From assembly GCA_938091995.1 (NCBI GenBank), contig CALKNZ010000043.1, positions 1-64,000 of the forward strand: a DNA stretch of 64,000 nucleotides, given 5' to 3'. The notes below the pieces were generated by a model. The model worked only from the letters and a program-made list of their open reading frames with translations. It had not been told where the DNA came from and did not search any database. Shown here piece after piece: positions 28,851 to 36,052 of this stretch. Numbering within the stretch: the stretch's first letter is position 1; every line of letters begins with the position of its first letter. The DNA is from an uncultured Luminiphilus sp. (GTDB lineage Bacteria > Pseudomonadota > Gammaproteobacteria > Pseudomonadales > Halieaceae). A program made the translations under genes and the position numbers.

Positions 28851-29524
28851 CAGTTGGGCTTCTCTGTGGTGCAAACCGTCCCTTTACTGAGGGTCTGCGT
28901 ACAACGATAGCCTGCCTTTGACGGATCAAATCGAGAGAAGACGCGATTGACAATAAAGGGCTCGCGCACAGTAGGAGAATAAACCGCCGTTTGAAGCACC
29001 AGTGAATCAGCCAGAGCAGAGCGCGTTAAACGATGCCGGATCGAAAGTCCGTCAGGCAATGTAATGTCAAAAAACAACTGATGCCCATCCCACCCGCAGC
29101 GCTCCTCACCAAAGGGTGTTTGCGTAATCGTGGGCGGTGGTCGATCGGTAACGCAAATCAAGGCAAAACTATTTTCGCGTTTGACTCTTACGGTATTGTC
29201 CGTCTGGATCACCTCTAGTAACTCCGGAGCGGTAATGATTTCAGCCATTTCCGCCAGCGCTAGTAGCTCTCGACCCGATGACATTGGAGCACCCGAATAA
29301 CTCTGCCCTCGCTCGGCGGCTCTGGCCCGGCGTTCCGCCTCTTGCTGTAACTGCCTAATAATAGTGTTAAACCGACGCTGTATATTATCACTACGGGCGT
29401 AATCCACCTCCCAATTCCCAGTCATATCTATGGGATCAGCAGGCGCATAGCGGGCTGGCTTTGGTCCATCGGTCTGGCAACCGATCAAAAGGAGCATCAC
29501 CGCAAAGAACAGAGGTTTTCTCAT
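28850..29524 (-). CDS. Lipoprotein of unknown function
   Basis: This is a 224-residue protein with a clear lipoprotein signal, MRKPLFFAVMLLLIGC, with the lipobox LIGC putting the lipidated Cys at position 16. The mature part has a predicted coiled coil (residues 50-72, IIRQLQQEAERRARAAER) and a C-terminal beta-rich area with several Cys (CVTDR, RCGWDG, YRCTQTLSKGTVC) that could form disulfides. It resembles no family I can name. It heads a coupled set with the next secreted protein and rlmKL. Confidence 0.75.
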   Translation of the reverse strand: MRKPLFFAVMLLLIGCQTDGPKPARYAPADPIDMTGNWEVDYARSDNIQRRFNTIIRQLQQEAERRARAAERGQSYSGAPMSSGRELLALAEMAEIITAPELLEVIQTDNTVRVKRENSFALICVTDRPPPTITQTPFGEERCGWDGHQLFFDITLPDGLSIRHRLTRSALADSLVLQTAVYSPTVREPFIVNRVFSRFDPSKAGYRCTQTLSKGTVCTTEKPN

Positions 29525-29836
29525 GGGGCGCAGTGTAGCCTACCCTCAGCGCCAACATTCACAGCGCACCTCGACTGTTGCAACTTCAATGGAACGACTC
29601 GGGTCATAAAAACCTTCAACAATTTCCGACGAAAACCTGAGATAAAACCGTGCCGATGAGCAAATCTGTACTCAGCTCAAATAAAACGCGCGATTTATTT
29701 GCCCCGCCAGCACGCCTACTTTTACCGAATCTTTCCTCACGCTAAGCCTGTAATTCCACACGAGGCTACTGACCCGCAACCAGCGCTGCTGCGCCACGAG
29801 TTCGCAAAAGCACCACTGGGCGTACACCGGCACCGG
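29525..29836. other. Non-coding region between two - strand units
   Basis: About 310 bases lie between the lipoprotein start and the end of the methyltransferase gene. An open frame runs on the + strand from 29699 but it continues antisense through the methyltransferase and is best read as a shadow. I saw no strong hairpin or promoter here. Confidence 0.4.
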
Positions 29837-30457
29837 CTAATCTGGACGTGCCGTACCCCAGATATTAAAACCCGCGACTCGCGGCGTGCCGGGCAAATAC
29901 ATTTGATCAACATTGTCCAAACGAAAACCATTACCACCGATAAGCTCGACAATATTGCGATTCAGGTTACAGCCGCCGAACAACCGCTTCCAAATAGGAT
30001 TAACCCGAGCCTGCCAGCGCGCCACGTCGGCATCTGGCGCTTTACCATGCTCACAAAACACAAGCTTGCCGGAGGGACGTAGAACACGACGTGCCTCTTT
30101 TACCGCAGCTTCCGGGTCTGGAATCGTGCACAAGGCAAAGGTCAGCAGCACGGTATCGAAGCTTGCATCCTCGGCAGGGATGTCCTCAGCGGAGCCGGCC
30201 TTGAACTCTACCTCAAAAGGTACCGCACGTACTCGAGGCTTGGCCAGTCGCCAAGATTCTTCGCAGGGATCAACACCGACAACACGTTCCACTTGACGAT
30301 GATCATAGTGCGGCAAATTGTGACCCGCTCCCAAACCAATTTCCAAAATACGTCCCTGAGCCTGAGGAACCACTTTCTGACGCTGACGAATGATAGGCTT
30401 TGTGCCGCAGGCGCATGTCACTAACCGAGGTACAATGTAGCGGCTATACAACCCCAT
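29837..30457 (-). CDS. Class I SAM-dependent methyltransferase
   Basis: This is a 206-residue Rossmann-fold methyltransferase of the UbiE/Methyltransf_11 kind. Motif I is LEIGLGAGHNL, motif II ends VVGVDPCEESW, and the post-I region AGSAEDIPAEDASFDTVLLTF and RRVLRPSGKLVFCEHG are characteristic. The N-terminus MGLYSRYIVPRLVTCACG and the C-terminal segment with NPIWKRLFGGCNLNRN match the group often annotated as phosphatidylethanolamine or methyltransferase-like proteins of unknown substrate. The ATG shares a base with the stop of the dienelactone hydrolase gene (TGATG), so the pair is coupled. Confidence 0.88.
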   Translation of the reverse strand: MGLYSRYIVPRLVTCACGTKPIIRQRQKVVPQAQGRILEIGLGAGHNLPHYDHRQVERVVGVDPCEESWRLAKPRVRAVPFEVEFKAGSAEDIPAEDASFDTVLLTFALCTIPDPEAAVKEARRVLRPSGKLVFCEHGKAPDADVARWQARVNPIWKRLFGGCNLNRNIVELIGGNGFRLDNVDQMYLPGTPRVAGFNIWGTARPD

Positions 30458-31173
30458 CAGGACAGAACCTCACTCAAAAAATCATCCAAAGCGCGATAGG
30501 CGCGACGGCTGGCTGTGGGACTGTAAACGGTGCCAAAATCGGGATCATTAGCCTCAGGGTTGGTAAACGCATGCAGAGTTTGCCCGTAAGCATGCAACTG
30601 CCAATCACAGCCCGTGGCCGTCATCTCAGTGGTAAAAGCTAGCATTTGTTCTGGCAAAACCATGGGGTCGTCGTAGCCATGCAGCACTAAAACCTTAGCC
30701 CGGATGTCGGGGTCCGACACGTTATCGGCGGGCAGCAATAACCCGTGCAGCGAAACGACGCCCGCTATGTCTTGCCTGGTACGAGCTAGATCGAGCACAC
30801 AGAGGCCGCCAAAACAAAATCCAATAGCCGCGACAGCCTCATCCGCCGCCTCAGGCTGGATCCGGATTGCATCGACCGCCGCACCAATTCGCGCTTGTAA
30901 TAACGCGCGATCTGACATCATAGGCGTCATTAAAGCCGTACACTCGGCCTTATCTGCTCCCACCGCCCCGCCACCGTACATATCCACAGCCAAACCGACG
31001 TAACCCAGCCCAGCGAGTCGCAGTGCTTGCTCACGTTCAAAATCAGTGCAACCAGCCCAAGTTGGCGCAACCAGCACGGCGGGCCTGGGACCCAGCGTGT
31101 CGTCCCACGCCATCGTACTGTGAAAAATGACTCCCGAGGACTCATAGGTCAACTCACGCGTCTGTACTGTCAT
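30457..31173 (-). CDS. Dienelactone hydrolase family protein
   Basis: This 238-residue alpha/beta hydrolase has the Cys-Asp-His triad of dienelactone hydrolases: Cys120 in GFCFGGL, Asp168/169 in HGYDDPM and His201 in TLHAFTNP. It lacks a signal peptide. True dienelactone hydrolases act in chlorocatechol degradation, but most relatives outside such operons have unknown substrates, and the neighbour here is a methyltransferase, not ortho-cleavage genes. A GGAG lies nine bases before the ATG. Confidence 0.88.
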   Translation of the reverse strand: MTVQTRELTYESSGVIFHSTMAWDDTLGPRPAVLVAPTWAGCTDFEREQALRLAGLGYVGLAVDMYGGGAVGADKAECTALMTPMMSDRALLQARIGAAVDAIRIQPEAADEAVAAIGFCFGGLCVLDLARTRQDIAGVVSLHGLLLPADNVSDPDIRAKVLVLHGYDDPMVLPEQMLAFTTEMTATGCDWQLHAYGQTLHAFTNPEANDPDFGTVYSPTASRRAYRALDDFLSEVLS

Positions 31174-31316
31174 AGCTTGCTGCTCCTAAAACATTCATAA
31201 AAGTATCGTTTTCAACCCAGGTCAATACGCACTCATAGATCCAATCGCGCCTAAAGTATACCTATGACGCTCACCATTGAAAGAATGTGGCAGCCTGATG
31301 AACTCGGTCTAACAAA

Positions 31317-32066
31317 CTACGATTGAGGATATGCCAAGGGGTCTATGACACGCATTTCAGTCTCAATCCACTCCTCGACCCTGCCGATCAATTCCAGTGG
31401 GGACTCCCCAGGCAAAGCGTTAATAGGCTCACCAATAGAGACGTCGATAACTCCGGGAACAAAACGCCAACTCTTCCTAGGCCAACAACGACCTGACGAC
31501 ACCGCTATGGGAATAATTTTTGCACCAGTAGCTAGCGCCAACCGCGCTGCCCCGTTTTTATAATCGCCTTGTTGGCCCCGTCGCGTGCGCGTGCCCTCGG
31601 GAAACATAATGACCCACTTGCCCTTATCCATCAGCTTGACGCCTAAGTCTGCAACCTTAGCCCAAGCCTCACTTCGGGCGCTTCGATCTATATGCACCAT
31701 GTCGAGTCTAGCCATAGCCCAGCCAAAAAAGGGGATTAATAAAAGCTCGCGCTTAAACACATAGGCCAGTGGATGTGGGGTCATGCTGGGAATGAAAAAT
31801 GTTTCCCAAGTAGACTGATGTTTGGGACATAAAATGATGCGCTGGTTATCGTCAACCTCAGGCAAGTGCTCCAAGCCCACCACTCGATATTTAACGCCAC
31901 CAATCCAGCGAACGGCAAAAATTGCCCATGACAGGTAGGGCTGCGCAAACCACCACCACAAGCGCTCTGCGTTCACAAAAAGTGAAAAAACCAGCAACAA
32001 TGTGCCCACAGGGATAACGGAGAGTGCGATCCATAAAAATGTCAGCAGGGATCTAATTCCCCTCAT
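31317..32066 (-). CDS. 1-acyl-sn-glycerol-3-phosphate acyltransferase (PlsC family)
   Basis: This 249-residue membrane acyltransferase adds an acyl chain to lysophosphatidic acid. An N-terminal hydrophobic segment (FLWIALSVIPVGTLLLVFSLF) precedes the acyltransferase domain. The catalytic box reads PKHQSTWET, that is His-x4-Glu instead of the usual His-x4-Asp, a variant I recall from beta- and gammaproteobacterial PlsC proteins. The substrate box MFPEGTRTRRG is intact, as is IPIAVSSGRCWPR. A paralogue of the essential plsC may exist elsewhere, so no symbol is given. Confidence 0.9.
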   Translation of the reverse strand: MRGIRSLLTFLWIALSVIPVGTLLLVFSLFVNAERLWWWFAQPYLSWAIFAVRWIGGVKYRVVGLEHLPEVDDNQRIILCPKHQSTWETFFIPSMTPHPLAYVFKRELLLIPFFGWAMARLDMVHIDRSARSEAWAKVADLGVKLMDKGKWVIMFPEGTRTRRGQQGDYKNGAARLALATGAKIIPIAVSSGRCWPRKSWRFVPGVIDVSIGEPINALPGESPLELIGRVEEWIETEMRVIDPLAYPQS

Positions 32067-32198
32067 ACCTGCATCACCCCTTTGACCGCTTCACCTGCGG
32101 ATCGATTCTTTCTCGAGAAGACGGCATTTAAACAGAAAAAACGGTATCACGGGCAACGATTAACATAGCTATCGAATGAACTCTGCAAAGGGGATCGC

Positions 32199-32204
32199 TA
32201 TACT
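32199..32204 (+). promoter_or_regulatory. -10-like element immediately before the 114-residue gene
   Basis: TATACT lies eight bases before the only usable ATG at 32213, with no ribosome site between. A transcript starting about seven bases downstream of it would begin at or next to the ATG. The -35 region is poor. Confidence 0.35.
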
Positions 32205-32212
32205 GCACTCCC

Positions 32213-32557
32213 ATGAAGCGCAAATTCTATAATCAGACGGCTGACAAAGCCGATTTACGCAACGACCTAGATCGAGACATCGAGTCCTTTCTGGCTGGGG
32301 GCGGACAAATCGTGAATGTTCAGGCCGGCGAGACAGCACTCGAGTCACGGGCGGCCCCACTGCGCACACCTATTTTTAATGAACCCAGAATATCACGGAC
32401 GCCTCTTGATGATGTCGTTGCCACTTTGGATGAACGCCGCAAAACCCAGTTGAAAGGTGCGGCCAAGCCAAAACGGCCTCGCAAGACACAGCCTCGAAAG
32501 CGCGTGATATACGACGATTTTGGTGAAGCGGTGCGAACAGTTTGGTCTGATGAGTGA
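32213..32557 (+). CDS. Small basic protein of unknown function
   Basis: This 114-residue cytoplasmic protein has a helical N-terminus with DLDRDIESFLAGGGQIVNV and a strongly basic segment (KGAAKPKRPRKTQPRKR), then a short tail YDDFGEAVRTVW. The FLxxGGxI pattern recalls a segment of several small gammaproteobacterial proteins, including the RNA-polymerase-associated SutA, but this is from memory and not an assignment. The basic stretch suggests nucleic-acid binding. It is transcribed away from plsC, and a TATACT eight bases before the ATG suggests leaderless expression. Confidence 0.7.
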   Translation: MKRKFYNQTADKADLRNDLDRDIESFLAGGGQIVNVQAGETALESRAAPLRTPIFNEPRISRTPLDDVVATLDERRKTQLKGAAKPKRPRKTQPRKRVIYDDFGEAVRTVWSDE

Positions 32558-32625
32558 AACGTCGGTGAACTATTAACCAGCGGTCATCGTACTTTTACTA
32601 ACTTTCCAACAGATCCCGGGCGATC

Positions 32626-34038
32626 ATGATTACACTCCATGAAGAGATCACGGTGCAGCGGACCCTGAAAGACTGCTTCCGCTACGTCGCCGATTTCAGA
32701 ACCGTTGCTGAATGGGATGCAACTGCCCTTGATGCCAAGAAATGTACACCCGGCCCCATAGGGCTGGGGTCCCGCTTTATCGTGCACTGCGCGGTCGGAC
32801 CTACAAAAGTTAGGCTAGCCTATGAGATCGTCGAATACTCCCCTTGGGCATCGATTGTTTTAGTCGGGAAGAGTCGATTTTTTGAGGTGCGGGACGTGAT
32901 CAGTTTTACAGAAACAGAATCACAGACGCATATCAGCTATACCGCAGAATTCTCCTACCGCTGGGGCCTGAGTAATTTCGAGCACCAGTTAGAGTCAGGA
33001 ATGCGTGCCATGGGCAGCGAGAGTCTGCGCGGCCTGAAGGACGCCCTCGACAACTCCGCTTCTGCACCCGGGCTGTCGGACTGTACCGCCCGAGCCGATC
33101 GTTGGGTTGCCCCAGGTGTTGCCATGTTTTCAAAATGGGGATACCGCCGCAGCATTTCTCAGAGGCAACCAAACTCACACTTTCTCGATGGCCGGCACGT
33201 TGTTTTAACAGGAGCCAACAGCGGCTTGGGACTCGCCACAGGTATTGCTCTGGCAGAGGCAGGTGCAGATTTAACGCTTGTCATAAGGAACCCAGAAAAA
33301 CGCGAAGAACTGCTGCAGACCCTTAAATCAGAGACGGGCAGATCTGACATTACCATTGAGATTGCAGATCTCTCATTAATGGCCGACGTGAGAGCGCTTT
33401 CGGAGCGATTACTGGCCAAAGGCACACCCATCGACGTTTTGATCAACAACGCGGGTGCCCTATTCAACGATTATCGCGTGACCCGTGAAGGCTTAGAGCA
33501 AAGCTTCGCCCTCTTGCTTGCTAGCCCCTCGTTGTTAACACACACCTTACGACCTCTACTGACAGGGCACAGCACACCCGCTCGAGTCATTAATGTTGTC
33601 TCGGGAGGCATGTATACCGAAAAGCTGGTCTGTGAGCGTCTTATTATGACGCCTTCCAACTATCACGGCGCTCAGGCCTATGCACGAGCCAAGCGTGCAT
33701 TAACCGTATTAAGTGAGTTATGGGCACAGCAATGGCGCACGGATGGCATCATCGTTAACGCGATGCATCCGGGCTGGGCCGACACCCCTGGGGTGGCGTC
33801 AGCGTTACCCACCTTTCGCAGCATCACCAAGCGAATTCTACGCACTGCTGATGAGGGCGCGGATACCATCATTTGGCTTGCAAGAGCCTCAGAGGCTGGC
33901 GCTATTTCAGGAAAGCTGTTCCTCGATAGAGAGCCTCGTACACCGTACCTATTGGCTAAAACGAGGGAATCTACCGCCCAGCGAGCCCAGCTTGAAGCAT
34001 TCATAAGCGCACAGATTGATGCTGCATCCATGGCATAA
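32626..34038 (+). CDS. SRPBCC (polyketide-cyclase-like) domain fused to short-chain dehydrogenase
   Basis: This 470-residue protein has two domains. Residues 1-145 look like an SRPBCC lipid/ligand-binding domain (ITVQRTLKDCFRYVADF, then EWDATALDAKKC, and a C-terminal helix MRAMGSESLRGLKDAL). Residues 188-470 are an SDR of the retinol-dehydrogenase type with TGANSGLG (195-202), INNAG, Ser326, Tyr352 and Lys356. The usual Asn-containing segment between NNAG and the active Ser is replaced by FALLLASPSLLTH. It precedes an epoxide hydrolase and a thioesterase on the same strand. The fusion suggests that a hydrophobic ligand is handed to the dehydrogenase; that is inference. Confidence 0.85.
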   Translation: MITLHEEITVQRTLKDCFRYVADFRTVAEWDATALDAKKCTPGPIGLGSRFIVHCAVGPTKVRLAYEIVEYSPWASIVLVGKSRFFEVRDVISFTETESQTHISYTAEFSYRWGLSNFEHQLESGMRAMGSESLRGLKDALDNSASAPGLSDCTARADRWVAPGVAMFSKWGYRRSISQRQPNSHFLDGRHVVLTGANSGLGLATGIALAEAGADLTLVIRNPEKREELLQTLKSETGRSDITIEIADLSLMADVRALSERLLAKGTPIDVLINNAGALFNDYRVTREGLEQSFALLLASPSLLTHTLRPLLTGHSTPARVINVVSGGMYTEKLVCERLIMTPSNYHGAQAYARAKRALTVLSELWAQQWRTDGIIVNAMHPGWADTPGVASALPTFRSITKRILRTADEGADTIIWLARASEAGAISGKLFLDREPRTPYLLAKTRESTAQRAQLEAFISAQIDAASMA

Positions 34039-34195
34039 GTGGCTTTTCCTCTGGCCTGCGATTTACCGGTTAGGTAACAAGCTAAATAAAAGCCCTCCAA
34101 ATTGATCTTCACGGCCTCACTGCCATCGCTAACACTGGTCTGAGCCCGCATCTGCAGATAAGCTGGTCGAACCTATAAACTCCTGAGAGTTACCT

Positions 34196-35368
34196 ATGGC
34201 ATCACCTATTACTCCCTTCGAGCCTAACATTGACGATAAGGCCATTGCTGACCTCAAGGAGCGCTTAAGGTTGGCTCGCTTTCCCGACGAGGAAACCGTA
34301 GAAGACTGGAGCCAAGGTGTGCCCTTGGCCTATGTCAGAGAACTGACCGATTACTGGTCATCTCAGTACGACATGAGCCGAGTCTCGACGGCGCTCAACT
34401 GCTGGCCAAATTTTAAGACTGATATTGAGGGGCTAGATATTCACTTTATTTATCAGCGATCTCCCCACACTGAAGCGACCCCATTACTGCTTACCCACGG
34501 TTGGCCAGGTTCAGTTCTGGAATTTCGGCATGTCATTGATCGACTGAGCAATCCCACGCAATATGGTGGCAGCCCAGCAAACGCGTTTCATGTGGTGGTA
34601 CCTGCACTGCCTGGCTATGGCTTTTCAGCGAAACCCAGAGCTCCAGGAACCAGCGTGCAGAAGATCGCTGATCTATGGATCGCCCTCATGAAGCGCTTAG
34701 GCCACGAAACCTTCCTTGCTCACGGCGGTGATTGGGGCTCCTTGGTCACCCAAGCTATAGCTTTGGCACCCAACACGCCCTGCGCCGGCATACACATTAC
34801 GCTGCCCGTGGTTGCTCCTGACCCTGAAACCCTTGAATCGCTGCTACCCGAGGAGGTTCGTGCTCTCGAAGCCTTCAACTTCTATCAAGACTGGGACTCG
34901 GGCTACTCTAAGCAACAGAGTACTCGTCCGCAGACCCTTGGCTACGGTCTCGCAGACTCACCCACAGGACAGATGGCTTGGATAATCGAAAAATATGCCC
35001 AGTGGTGTGATTGCGAGGTCAATGGTTCAAGACACCCTGAAAATGCCATCAATCGAGACGAGCTTTTAGATACCGTTATGATTTACTGGCTGACTAACTC
35101 CGGGGCAAGCTCGGCCCGTCTTTACTGGGAAAGCTTCAATAACCCTGATATGTCAGAGGTTGAGCTATCCACGGCAATATCCCTCTTCCCCACGGAAATT
35201 TTTCGTTCAAGTGAACGCTGGGCTCGCAAGAAATTTATCAACCTGCATTATTTCAATGATCAAATAGCTAAGGGTGGACATTTTTCTGCACTTGAGGTCC
35301 CCGAAGTACTGGCGCAGGAATTATGGCAGTGGCGCGAAAGCCTGCGCACATTAGAGATCTTAAATTAA
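34196..35368 (+). CDS. Epoxide hydrolase (alpha/beta hydrolase with EHN domain)
   Basis: This 390-residue hydrolase resembles microsomal/juvenile-hormone epoxide hydrolases. The N-terminal EHN domain (FEPNIDDKAIADLKERL) is followed by the oxyanion motif HGWPGS (101-106), the nucleophile Asp179 in HGGDWGS and His362 in KGGHFSALE. It has no signal peptide. A GAGAG ribosome site lies six bases before the ATG. The stop shares bases with the start of the next gene (TAATG), so the epoxide hydrolase and thioesterase are co-translated. Likely role: opening an epoxide in a hydrophobic xenobiotic or terpenoid; substrate unknown. Confidence 0.9.
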   Translation: MASPITPFEPNIDDKAIADLKERLRLARFPDEETVEDWSQGVPLAYVRELTDYWSSQYDMSRVSTALNCWPNFKTDIEGLDIHFIYQRSPHTEATPLLLTHGWPGSVLEFRHVIDRLSNPTQYGGSPANAFHVVVPALPGYGFSAKPRAPGTSVQKIADLWIALMKRLGHETFLAHGGDWGSLVTQAIALAPNTPCAGIHITLPVVAPDPETLESLLPEEVRALEAFNFYQDWDSGYSKQQSTRPQTLGYGLADSPTGQMAWIIEKYAQWCDCEVNGSRHPENAINRDELLDTVMIYWLTNSGASSARLYWESFNNPDMSEVELSTAISLFPTEIFRSSERWARKKFINLHYFNDQIAKGGHFSALEVPEVLAQELWQWRESLRTLEILN

Positions 35369-36039
35369 TGGAAAAGCGCTACACCTCACCCTTTGTTACC
35401 GAAGATATTGATGAGAATCATAGATTGTATTGGAAGGCCCGTCGCCAAGTTGCTGATGCGGTTAACGCATTGATCGAGGCCGCAACTACCAGCGATGTCG
35501 ATCCATTGGCGGCCGACACTATTGCTCAGAGTATTGACGCCATTACAGAGCAGCTCAAAGGTTACCGAAACCTGAGCGGCGTAGTTGCCCACGCTAAAGC
35601 CTACGGCAGTTACCCCGTGGCCAATCACGAAATGCTGTGTGTCGGTGGCGCTAGCCATCCTATGTCACCAGGTTTGCGCCATTGGTTTGATGGGGAAAAA
35701 GTTTACGGTTCAGTCACCTTTAATTGGTCTTATGAGGGCCCGCCCAACCATGTACACGGCGGCTGGGTGGCTGCGATATTGGATCACTTTATGGGCATGG
35801 CTCAAGTCCGTGCTGGCAATGCGGGTATGACTGGGGGGCTGGATATTCGTTACCGCCGCCCCACCCCTCTTAACTGTGAGTTAGACCTTATTGCAAATCT
35901 CACACCGCTGTCGGAGCGAAAGATGCAAGTCGAAGCTGAACTCAGCCACAAAGGTCAGGTTACGGCTTCAGCGAGCGCGGTATTCGTCAAACCTCGCAAC
36001 CCGATTTTCACAGAGAGCATAGGCACGGTGCCCATCTGA
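35368..36039 (+). CDS. PaaI-like hot-dog thioesterase
   Basis: This 223-residue protein has a C-terminal hot-dog domain with the acyl-CoA thioesterase signature VHGGWVAAILDHFMG and TGGLDIRYRRPTPL, and an N-terminal helical extension of about 90 residues. The ATG at 35368 is chosen because it forms a TAATG overlap with the epoxide hydrolase stop; an in-frame ATG at 35323 would overlap that gene by 46 bases. It ends 13 bases before the convergent TonB receptor gene. It may release a CoA-bound product of the same pathway. Confidence 0.85.
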   Translation: MEKRYTSPFVTEDIDENHRLYWKARRQVADAVNALIEAATTSDVDPLAADTIAQSIDAITEQLKGYRNLSGVVAHAKAYGSYPVANHEMLCVGGASHPMSPGLRHWFDGEKVYGSVTFNWSYEGPPNHVHGGWVAAILDHFMGMAQVRAGNAGMTGGLDIRYRRPTPLNCELDLIANLTPLSERKMQVEAELSHKGQVTASASAVFVKPRNPIFTESIGTVPI

Positions 36040-36052
36040 TCGACCTTATGCC

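Noticed and set aside
29699-30082. 127-codon frame on the + strand across the methyltransferase gene end
   Set aside because: It runs antisense to a clear methyltransferase, lacks a ribosome site and has no recognisable product.
31264-31326. 20-codon open frame starting ATGACG between the dienelactone hydrolase and plsC genes
   Set aside because: Its length is within chance expectation and there is no ribosome site or further support.
32110-32119. Ten-base palindrome TTCTCGAGAA between plsC and the divergent small gene
   Set aside because: A single short palindrome is not enough evidence for an operator; no second copy was seen nearby.
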